DNA of 64,000 nt from Glycine soja (taxonomy: Eukaryota; Streptophyta; Magnoliopsida; Fabales; Fabaceae). The DNA is taken from NCBI RefSeq assembly GCF_004193775.1, contig NC_041021.1, positions 36,095,718 through 36,159,717 of the forward strand, written 5' to 3'. This document shows positions 24,401 through 36,400 of the stretch, one piece after another (within the stretch, counting starts at the first letter, position 1; each line of letters begins with the position of its first letter). Under the pieces are notes generated by a model, which did no database searches, was not told the origin of the DNA, and was given only the letters and a program-made list of their open reading frames with translations. The position numbers and the translations under genes were made by a program.

Positions 24401-27400
24401 ATCTAGTGGTTGCATTATGGAAAGAAAGTAAGCTGCTAAATTATCAACAGGTTGGTTAATGTATTTATGGACACACACAGAAAAATAATATCAGCAAACT
24501 TTATAAACACTTAACACACTGCATAGTAAGGATACTTACTCATCTTTACAATACTGTATTGTGTCAATATCAGAGGCCAAAGCATCTCTCTCCCTTGTTA
24601 ATGGTATCCTCAAATAGATAATATCATATCCCTCATCTTTCAGGGTGGAATAAACTTCTGCAGGTGTTTTCACATCATCTGCCAAAACATTTTCCCAGTA
24701 TCCAACCACACTGGACTGATTTGTTGAAGGATTATATTCTTCACGGTGAAACAGCATCAGCCCACCAGACTGTCTAATCTCAGCTAGTATATCTTCTTTC
24801 AATCGTGCTTCCATGTGTTCCACCTGCATTGCAGTTCCCATGAGTTGTGCAACACATTATATTTTGTGATATGTTCCAATAGACACATTTTACAAGATGA
24901 CATACCGCAAGACCAGTGATTCCCACATGCTTGAGTGTATCAACAGGTTTGTTCAACTCCCTCAGGACAAAGGGAGTGCCTTTGATATAGACAACTGCTT
25001 CCTCTCTCAGATCTGTCAATATCACTTTTTGAGATGATGAGACATTTGCTTTAGGCTTAGCACCCAAATAGGATAGCATCTCCTTCGCACCAGAGATGGT
25101 TGGAGTTGCCATGCTATACACAGGGTATTCATCAACCTTGGACAGGGAAAAAAAGCTTTAGGCATAATGATACTTCCAAAGTCACCATACCACACTATAT
25201 TTCCATTGATTATACTCTTCCCATAATGCACAGAAAAAAAAATAATAAGCATGTACAAATTCACACACTCGTACAAAGGACAAATCATAAGGCTTCTTCA
25301 CTAGTTCTCAAAGGTCAGTAGTTACTTTTTTGTTTTCGTTTTCTATTTTCACTTTTATTTACAAAAATGCCACATTATTTTCACTTTGTTTCCAGTTTTC
25401 AAAAGTTTATATAGGAAACAGTAAAAACAATTTTTATTGTTTTCTCTTTCCATTTTTTGCTTTCACTTTTCCTATACAAACTTAAAACATAAAATGAAAA
25501 TAGAAAACATTTTCTCAAACAAAATGGCCCTAAGCTTTCCTAATCAAGTAAAATATTGATGTAATTGTAAAGCTCATATATTATTAGATCAAAAGAAGAA
25601 ATTGATATTAGATACATAAACTTATGGATTAGAATTCGTACTGATAAAAATAAATTTATAACTGTATTTTGATTTTTTAAATCCAGTGTTGACAAATTTT
25701 TCACTGTTCTCAATCTTCAGGGGCAAAAGACTGATAGCCAAGCTAGTTCACAATTCAACAGATCAATCTGGCAATGGGTAAGTTTCAGTTTTTAAAACAA
25801 TGAGACCAGCTTTTGGACAGAGAAACCCTGTATACATTGCACTCTGAAACCAATTCTTTTGGTTGCAGCATGGCAAAGATACCACATATGTTGATAAAAG
25901 AAATATCGAGATGAAATTTACAAGCTTATATGTCACTACGATAACATTTAAATTTAATAAAACAATGAAAAGACTTGCTATTCTATAACTAGAAAGGATA
26001 CTCAAAACCACCTCTAACGTAGTCAATAAGAAAATGAATAACAACAGAAAATGAAATTATCCAATTACAAGATAACAAATATCAGAATGAAATCTGCAAC
26101 CGATTTGTGAAAACAACACTCTTCAATGAATAAACTTACACCAATAACACATTAAAGATGCTAATACCACCTACAACTTATGATCCTGTAGGTCTCCACT
26201 GGATGTGAAGCCTGACCCTCTGGATCACAAATTTGATGATAGTTTGTTTCTTTAGCAGTCCTTACATGTGCAGGCTTACCTTGTAAATGTGTGGTGCACC
26301 ATGAATTTGCATGTAGCTAGAAGTTCTCTGACCAGGAAAGAAATACATTTTCAGTATGTAGCCTTTTCCAAGAACAGAACCACTCCGGGCTTTGACAAAA
26401 GCCTCCATTACTGCATCTCCATGCTGAGACTCTCGTGGTGCTCTCAACTCTTCCTACAATTAAATGACAATAGGCAATATTAATTACTTCAAGCCTTTGG
26501 GGGCAGGAGAAAAATAATTTTAACTAGGAAAAAAAAAATTACAGGGACAGTGAAAAATCGCCCTGGTCTCAATCTGATGCTCCATTTCATAGCCTGCACC
26601 TCTGGCCTCTCATGCATCCAATTCTTAAATGCCATTTTGTATTCCCCTTGTCCACAAAACCCATCAAATGCTTCACTTCCAAGATATGCTGCAAAAGCAA
26701 TAAGACGGAAGTACCGTTCCAAGTACTCAGCACCACGATATAATGCTACCCTCCTTACCCTAGGCTCAACATGTTGCTGATTGAATACTTTTCTGTATTC
26801 CAAAACAGCTTGGCGAATGTTTTGAAGTGCAGAACATCTATCAATAATAGCATCTAAGGCCTCCCGGCACTCCACTCCATTATCAAAAAATGTTGTTATC
26901 TTCCATAACAAGAGAATGTCATTTATACCAAAAGCATGGCTTTGTTTCTCGTCAGGCTTTATTTGCAAAGTATTGGGGGTTAATGCAGTAACATAGCCCC
27001 CAACTTCATCTCCACTTGAGAAACCCCCGTCTGCTTCTTCACAGGTCATATCATCTCTCAGTATTTTAATAGGTCTTCCATAATCAATTCGAAGTTTCAC
27101 AAGGCATGCTATGACAGTGCCAGTGGTTGTCCTGCCCCTACCCATCTGATATATGAAAGGAATATTAGCCGTAAAAGATGAAAAGGGAAATACTAGGCAA
27201 GACAAGAACCAATAGACAGAAATATAGAATGAAGATGTCCACAAAGAATACAGAAGAGGAGATAAAGGATTAAGAAACTACCTGACAATTGAAAACAAAA
27301 GCAGTGTCCTTAGCAGCAGAAGCAATATTGAAAGCCACAGTGTCAAAGTCAGAGCTTTTAGGAGCTTTTCCATCGGTGATGGGAACACGTGCATACTTAA

Positions 27401-30400
27401 TCGGAAATCCATCAGCCTCCAGGCTTTTAAAAACTTCAAGTGGGGTTTGAATCATTTCAGAAGTGACGTGCTCCCATGCATCGTATATATGCCCATCATC
27501 TGTTTCATGAATAACCATTATTGCATTGCCATACTGTTCAGCTTCTCGTAGGATATCTTCTTTCAATCGAGCCTCCATTTTCTCCACCCTTTCACGACCA
27601 ATTCCCTGAAAGCACAAATTGCAATATCCAATTCAGACAATTTGGCACAAAATTTACAAACTGCTGTGAAATTATGAGGCACCAAATGGCATCTTAGATT
27701 CTACTTATTAGATACACATCTTAGAATGTGTATATTTTTTTACATTTCCCCTAATCTGCAGCAAACAAAGTGAAGGGAATTTGACCAGATTTTATACAGT
27801 CAAATTGCATCCAACCAATGCTGTATGTGTAGGTACGTGCACATCTGCAGTTATATATCCCCTACAGCTGACACTCAACTATGAAGTGCATATTTCAATC
27901 TTTGGGTATGATAGGTAGAGCAAATCATATGACAACCATATATTATAAGTTCTGCAGTTTATCTCATAATATTATTTTGGAGTGAAACTGTGCTGTGCTC
28001 ACTACAAGGTAAAGAAGTTTAGAGCTAGCAGACGGTATTATAATGACACAATTGCATCTTTGGCAGAAATAATAAAGGCAACAACTGTACACACGTATCA
28101 CCATGCCAGTGACACTCATTCTCCCAATTATGCACCAGCTCATGCCTAACAGTATGACATCCTATTGACATACTGCAGTCTACAAGATAATTTTGGAAAG
28201 CCAAATATGAACTAGTGAATTGCAAACCACATGAGAGGCCAACTTTTCTAAAATCAACATCTAGTCTGCACTACCCCTTTCCTTAACCTGAAAGTTTACT
28301 GAAGAGGTATGCAAAAAGATTCAAAGTAATTTTTACCGTGTACTCCAGCATGTTTTTGTATGGTCTTTCAACTTCACGAAGAACAAATGGTTTTCCATTG
28401 ATGTAAATAACAGGTTCTTCTCTCATATTATGCCAAAGTACTGGGCTTCCACCTTTGGAGCTACCAATCCTACAAATGACAGATCGAATACCATCAATAG
28501 TTGGATTTGCCACCCCATAAACTGGAAACCCAGAAACTTCTCTGAAATTAGGTGCCCCCTCCACTCTCTCTGGTAATCTTGGATGTTGACATCCAGGACA
28601 GTGATCACTTTTCAGAACAGTTTGACTGCCAAGAACTTCGCCATTTCTCAAGGCAGCAACCACACTCATCTCAGAAGGGCGACCATCAGTAGATTCAGCT
28701 ATCTTCTTTAAAGATGGCTTCAAACTGGAATATCCAAGTGCACCCATTGGATTTCTCCTCAGCAACCTGCAATGCAAATAAGCAGCATAGGAAATAAATG
28801 TTCATGCCAAATGTTAGCAATCATAAGATCAACATGTTAACAAATACAATCAGAAATCCAATTCATGAATAATTGTCCGACTTATATGAAGGGAATTTTT
28901 TTCAAGAAAGTAATGACTAATGAGAGGGGTGAACACTAGATAAGAAAGGACCATACTGTTAGCACACTCTATAGCAGCTTTCAGTGAATACTGTTAAGAT
29001 CCTACATCAGCTAGAGACGTGACCAAAATACCCTATCATGGCTTGAGCAATCCTTTCTCCTTGAGCTAGCTAGCTTTTGGGGTTGAGTTAGGCCCAATCC
29101 ATTCCCAACTATAAAACAGCATCAAAACCAATTCAATCCTAATGTTGAGCCATAAGTAGATGTCCAATCCTAAAAACCTTGTGCTTCAAATGTACAGGCC
29201 TAGGTATGAGAGGTGTGGCACGATCCTACATTGGCTAAGGATATGACCAAATACTCATTCTAATGACTTTGTCCACCCTTAAGCTAACTTTTGAGCTTGA
29301 GACTATTGAGTTAGGCCTAGTCCATTCCCAATTCTAATAAATATCAACCAAAAAAATCCATAAACTATAAATGTAGTGAATATCTCATAAGGAGTCAAAT
29401 GTAATTTTTGCCTCTCATTGACCCCACAGTGACTGTTTTACTAGGATGCAAATGATTTGAAGAAATACTTTTTTGAAATGCTTTCAGTTTTGGAACTTAT
29501 GTTTTTATGAACTTATAAATGATTTGATCATTTATGTAGTTTTATCTTAATTAGCACTATTGTATTATCACACTTTATTATTGTGGGTTGCTACTCTTCT
29601 TTATTATGGAGTTGAAATGTTGAATTATTATTGTGCTAAGAGTATTATTTTATGCATATATGTCACTAATAGTTTTTATAATGTTATTTTTATATTAGGC
29701 AAACTCTAATGATTTTACAAGTCAAGTCTCTACCAAAGTTCCAAAATTTTACACAGACTATCGAGTTTGACAATCTTGATACTAGGTAGGTATTCTTGGC
29801 TGGAAACAATTCACTAGTCACAATCAGTTTGATTCAATAACCAATAGATACAAGTCCATAGACCAAGTCACACTATGAAAGAAAATCAACAAAATTAAGA
29901 CTTCACATAATTATTGGGGGGAAAAGTAACCTGCGAATAATGCTGTAGAGCTCTGGCCTGTTCCTCATCCAGTCAGTAAAACTACTATGATCCGCAGAAC
30001 AAGAACAGAGTGTAGCCATTTCTGAATGTATGTATACAGCAAAACATATTAGAAAGTAGTATCTCTCCAAGTACTCCACAAAAAAAGAAAGTGATGCCTC
30101 TTTTTTCATCTCATCTGGTTGCCGCAGAATGCTATTACGGTAGGTGCCAATTGCTTCACGCAAGTTCTGAAATAAAAGCAAAACAAGAATTAAATGAGGA
30201 AATTTTATGATGCATGCCAACCTCCATGTACAAGAAATTTGCAACATCTAAGAAACAGTATAAACAACCAACTTAGGAGGGGGGTTCCTGTCCTTGCGAG
30301 GTTTTCTCAAACCCTTTGGGTGTGAGACTACTCGCTTGGGATACTGAGGCTGTCCTCAAAACAGATACCTGCATTGAGGCACACTTATCAATGACTTTGT

Positions 30401-33400
30401 CCACTTGTCTTTTCCCCTCAACACCACCCTGGAAGTAAGTCAACTATTTAGGACAAACATATGTTATATTGTCTAAAAGAAATATTAAAGTTGATACCAA
30501 TACCTCTAACACCCGAATCAAGCTTCTTATGACTGTATATTCTCCCCTTCGAATTGCCTCCTCTGAATTAGGTATATAGTCAGCAACATTAGTCAAGCAT
30601 TGAGAAACTCTACCAACTGAATTGCTTCTTGGAATCCCTATCATGTATTTGGATAAATCCAACATTTTGTTAATGAAAATTCAACTGGTAACCCTATGGT
30701 CTAAACTGAATGACAAAGAAGTAAGGATAAATTGATTGAAATTATTAAAGAAATTCAATAATTGTAAGCTTAGGTCCAGTTATCTTTCTAAGTGAACAAG
30801 GATTATTCAGTAAATACCCTAATAGGTAGCAATTGGTATGCTGATAGGAGGGAAGAGAATGGGATATTGAATAAAGGAATCCATGTAGCTTCCTCATTAG
30901 GTAAACCTCGCCACAGCACCAAAATTTTAGTGATAATACGACTCTTCTTCCTTCCCATACGTTTGTTGAGAATCTTTTCAGGAAACATAGAACTAGGTAT
31001 GACTGACCAATCAATGGGAGGATGCCTCTACTTAACAGAGGGGTCCAGGCATAACTTGAGTAAGGAGACATGAAATGTTGAGTGGATTCTGTTAGGAAGT
31101 CTCACATCGCCTGCCTCAATTCTTGGGGTGTAGCTTATATATCTGTTGGACAACTTCACTTAGTACCAATTGGTTTTAAGTTGAAATCTAACATGGTATC
31201 AGAGCCTATAGCCCATCTTAGTTCTTGCCTATTCTAGTAGGCTCGCCTGTATTGGCAAGCCTCTGTGGAGAGGGGGTGTTAGGAAGTCCCACATTGTCTG
31301 CTTCAGTTCTTGGAGTGCAACTTATATATCTGTTGGGCAACTTCACTTAGTGTCAATTGGTTTTAAGTTGAAATCTAACAGATTCGAGAGTTTTCTAGAA
31401 GCTGTAACTTATAGGCAACTGGACCTATCTTTTTCCAGAATCCTATAAGGCCCATATTACCTAGGAGCAAGTTTTTGGGAGCTTCTTGCTGCTGCAGAAA
31501 TCTGTCTATAGGGCTGAAGCTTTAGTAACACCCACTGGCCAATCTGAAATTCCCCATCAGACCTTCTTAAGAACTCCTTCCAAAAATTGCTCACGAAAAC
31601 AGGATCCCTGTCACTAATTATGTCAACTAGTGCTCTATGTAGTTTGCAAATCTGGTCCATGAAATATTGAGCAAGTGTTGCCGCTATATATGCCGCTATA
31701 TATGGCTGTGAAAGGGCCACAAAATGGACATACTTGCTCATTCGATCAATAACAACCCAAATTGTGTCCTTGCAATTGGATTTGTGAGGGCCCTCAATAA
31801 AACCCGTTGTTATACTTTCCCAAATCCGACTAGGAATTGGAAGAGGGTGCAAAGTCTAGGGGTGGCAATTGTATCATACTTACACCATGCACATGTATCA
31901 CAATGTTCAATGAAATCCTGAACATCTTTAATCATCCTTTTCCACCAAAATAGGGATCTCAATCTCTAATATGTTGCTTGCACCCCTGAATGACCTCCTT
32001 GAGGGCTAGAATGCATCCATTCCATTAATTGTTGCCTCAACTCAACATCATTGCCCACTACTAACTTTCCTTTCTTCCTCAAAAGTTGGCCATCCCAAGT
32101 GTAGTGTCCCAAATTACCTCCCTTCCAAGTTAAATGAGACATTAAGGCATGCAAGTCTGCATCATGCTCGCAACTCTTCTCAATTTTCTGTAGAAATTCT
32201 GAGGTTGAAGTATGGAGTGCCATGTGCATTAGTTGCTGAGGTGGCAACCTAGGAAGTGCATCAGCCACATAACAATCATTGCCCTTCTTATACTGAATCT
32301 TGTAATCATACAACTTTGCCAACCAAAGCATCTGAAATGAAGTCTTTAACTTCTAACCCAACAAATACTTAAGCTTTGTTGACCTATTCGAATTATAAAC
32401 TTCCTTCTCTCTAAATGCCAATGCTCCACTGCTAAGACTACAACCATCAATTCTGATTGAAAGGTATCGATGCCTTGGTGCTAGTGCCTTGCTGAAAAAT
32501 GCCAAAGGCTGCCATTGCTGCATAAGTAAAACACCAATTCCATCTCCAAAAGCGTCCGTTTCCACCACAAAATCCATTGAAAAATCTGTGAGTGCTAAAA
32601 CTGGTGCTGAAACAAGCACATTTTTCAGTATTTGAAAGGCTTGAGACGCTGACTTAGGACCAATTAAACCCATTTTTCTTGAGTAAATTGGTCAATGGTT
32701 TGGCCAAAGCTCCATAATTCTTGATGAAGCACCAAAAATAACCAACTAGCCAGAGGAATTCTCGCAACTGCTTCATATTTGTAGGTTTTGGCCAATCACT
32801 TATAGCTTGAATCTGCTTAGGGTTTGTAGAAACCCTTCCCTTGCTAATAATGTGCCCCAAATACTCCAACTTGTTGGCTGCAAATGTCCACATACTTTTC
32901 TTCACAAAATAATGGTTTTCTCTCAAGATTAGCAACATCATCCTCAAATCAAAGGTAAAATCTTCACACTGCATTTTCCATTTAAAATTCTTCCACATAC
33001 CATACGCCTTCAATCTTTTTACTCCAACTAACTCCACTGAAGATAATTCAGCTCCATTCTCCTTCCAACACAACCTCTTGGCCAAATTATAGTCCAAGAA
33101 ATCATGGGTGCTGCCATTGTCAATGAGGATTTGAAGTGTTCTCCATCCCACATACCCTTTTATTCTCATAGAAGTTGTTCTTTCCACACCTTCAATTGCA
33201 AGCAAGGAAGTGTTATGATTATCTTCATTATCACATTCAGCTTCTTCTACTACAGTAACTTCTTCATCAAGCTCAATGAGTTGCAATTGCATCTTTCTGC
33301 ACTGAGGACAATTACAGTACTTGGTGAACTTATCAGGACAGAAAAAACAACGATTCCGAGCTCTATGATCAACTTCTTCTGCAGTTAAAGCTTTCAACAT

Positions 33401-36400
33401 TCTTGATGAATTCTTGGGGGGAAGAGGGATGTTACTTAGTGTCCCTGCTGCTGACTTCTCTTTTGGCTGGGACTCACTTTCTACTAATGCGTTCTTGCTG
33501 GACTTCCAGTTATCTTGGGTACTTTCTATTGTATTACTGCTTCTAGGAGCCATGTAACTCATGTTCTTGGTAGGGGTGTTCAAAAAATCCAGTTATATAA
33601 AACCAACCATATCCAAACCACTTTTAATCCATTTTAATGGATTGGTTTTATATCCAAATCCAGTTTTTTGGATTTTAAATCCAATCCAATTATTTGGATA
33701 TGGATTGGATACTTCATTGGATTTTCATATTTTAAAGCATTCCTCTGAAAACAACCTTAGTCAAGGTCGGTCAAAGGCAAATTTTTGGCTAACATCGGCC
33801 GAAGCTATTTTCGATCGACATCGACTAATGCTTTTTTTTTACAAATATCAACCGAAAGTTTTTCCGGCCGACATTGGTTCATGATGTTTCTCAGCCAACA
33901 TCGGTCAGGGCTACTTTTCGGACGACGTTGGCTAGGGTTTTTTCAACTAACGTTGGTCGGGGTTATTTTTCTAGCGATGTCGTCCAGAGTTTTTTCGACC
34001 AATGTTGATTGATGATGTTTTTGGTTGATGTCATCCCAAGGTTTTTTAGCCGATGTCAGTTGATGATGTTTTTCAGCCGACATTCGCCGAGCCTATTTTT
34101 CGGTCGACATCGACTAGGGATTTTTGCGGTTGGTGCCGGCTGAGACTATTTTCCGATCGACATTGTCTGGGGTTTGTTTCTATCGACATCGGCTAAGGCT
34201 ATTTTTTGGCCAATGCTATTTTGAAACCAATGTCGGCTAGGATTTTTTTGGCTGACATCGACCGATGTATTTTTTTTCGTCGACGTTGATTAGGGCTTTT
34301 AGGTCGATCATCCTATATTGGCCAAAAAACCCTAGCTGACATCAACCGAAAAAATATCTCTTGTGTCAATAATACCCTAGCTGATGTTTACCAAAAAAAT
34401 AGCTCTGGCTAATGTCGACCCAAAAATATCATCGATTGACATCAACCAAAAAACCCTAGCTAACATCAGCTGAAAAATATCATCGACTGACGTCAATCAA
34501 AAAAATCCTAACCAACATCAACCGAAAAACCCTAGCCTATGTCAACAAAAAAATTGCCATGTCTGACATCAACTGAAAATAGTCCCAACCGATGTCAGCC
34601 AAAACCCATCGCCAACCGACATTGACCGAAAAGTCCAAATCGACCTCGACCAAAAAATAGTTTCGACCTCAGCCAAAAATAGCCCCAGTCAACATCAACT
34701 GAAAATAACCTTAGTTGAAGTCAACCAAAAAAAGTTGTGATGGATGTTAGCTAAAAGCAGCCCTAGCCAAAGTAGGTCAAAAATTTTATTTATGATTTAA
34801 AACTAAAATGATTTTGAACTATAAACCGATTTTAAAACCATTTTAAACAGGTTTCAAAAAAAATCCAAACCACTTTTATCCAATTAAGTGGATATGGATT
34901 CTAAATCCAATCCATGACCACCCCTAGTTCTTGGTAGCCATTTTCCTCTCATCATGTCGTTGAAGCTTATTTCTTGTAGACGTGCCAAGCTGCAAGCTTC
35001 TCTCATGGTTCTTGGCTTGAATAAACAGATTGGGTCAACATATTCATCTTGCAGACCAGCCAAATAAGCATCGACAAGATAGTCTTTGGATAAGCGAAGT
35101 TTACAAGAATTCGCATCAAACACATTATTAAATTCTGCCAAGGAGCTATGCTGTTGCAAACGCCTCAAAATCTGGAAGGTGATCTATATGGCATGTATGG
35201 TGGTGCCCTTCTCTGAAGCCATGTCCAAGATTCATGGAGGCATAATACCTTTTGCACGTTAGCTGATGCAGCTGATTAGAAACACCCTCCACCATGTCTG
35301 AAAGTGCATCAACCTTTGCAAGTTTTTGTTCCATCTGAACAAATCTTTCTTCCATTTCATGCATCGTCGTCTATCATCTGAACAAAACTTATTTAACCTT
35401 GTATCCAGTTCTTTTCTATTCTTAAAATAAACCAAAGTACCAAACCTATAAATGGAACACATGTTCTGATCCATCCTAACATGTTTACCAAATGCATCAT
35501 AACCTCAATTTCTTGGAACTAATCCTTTATGTATGTATGGGTAAGGGTTTGTAGAGAGATAGTCCCGACCTACTATCTAGTTCAGCCCATCATTGCTCAA
35601 TCCAATGGGTGTATTGAGCTTTTTCTTACTGTCATTGTAGGTTAGTGCTCTCTGGTAATATGGTAGCATTCATACATTATATTGACTCACTTAACAATCT
35701 TGTGGTCATTAGCCAGACACTAACCTTGTAACCTAGAAGTAGTATGAACAAAAATATACTCTTCAGAAAAGACCTGTATTTCTGTAAGTATGACTTTAAA
35801 CAAGAATCTAGAGAAATAGTTAGCTGTTCTTCCAGAAAACTCATAACATGTAACACAACCAGGGTAGACGGTAGTACAACTAAGGGTGTGTTTGTTTTAC
35901 TTCATTGTAACTTTCTGATGCATGTTGAACACCAATCCCAATCTCATGGTCATTGGTGTTCAATGTGGTTGATGACTATTCAAACACATTCTAAGTACTA
36001 AAAGGATGCACTTGCTGCCTAATGTTGCTTTACAATAAAATTGCCACATAAATTGAAAAACCTATAGACATTTCATTTTAACTAAATACTGGAATGCTTA
36101 TTCATGTGCTTTGGTATCAGTGTGGCAAAACAGTGCATCTTAAAAAAATAATCATTTTTTCATCAAACAGAAAAATATACAACTTAACATCAGATGCTAA
36201 ATATGTAACTATGCAAAAGATCATTTACTTGAGATCAAATTTGTGGGATGAACAAAGATATAAATGAAATTAAATGGAAAATAAAAGTAAAGAAGTTGAT
36301 ATAAGAAAAGTTCAAAATGAAATAAAATAGGTACCAGAAGCTCCAATTCGATTGAGGTAAAACAAAGTTGCAATGACCATTCCAGTTGTAGTTCGTCCAC

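Larger units (their letters stand above)
30803..35474 (-). pseudogene. Ty3/gypsy retrotransposon remnant in paladin intron 7
   Basis: Runs on the minus strand, the same direction as the host gene. Order: gag (35474-34936, 'FKPRTMREACSLARLQE'), interrupted by the hAT-like element; gag end with a degenerate zinc-knuckle-like 'CFFCPDKFTKYCNCPQC'; aspartic protease 'LQILIDNGSTHDFL'. The frame then jumps directly to the end of reverse transcriptase ('FAANKLEYLGHIISKGRV', about 32860), so the catalytic YxDD part is gone although the frame stays open. RNase H pieces (32673-32353), the zinc part and core of integrase (32331-31600, 'VVIDRMSKYVHFVALSQPY') follow, with a second internal deletion. Last come the C-terminal region and a chromodomain-like end (30990-30803, 'LPNEEATWIP'), split by a TRIM. 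LTRs were not found. It is dead. Nested inserts date it as older than both of them. Confidence 0.85.

Noticed and set aside
26550..26780. Open frame on the plus strand of 76 residues
   Set aside because: It is the antisense of paladin exon 13, which has a clear domain and splice structure on the minus strand.
33104..33388. Plus-strand open frame of 94 residues within the gypsy remnant
   Set aside because: Shadow of the minus-strand gag-protease frame; composition and motifs fit only the minus strand.
33785..34012. Open frame with repeated 'SRHW/QRW' words
   Set aside because: Produced by the degenerate repeat units of the hAT-like element, not a protein.
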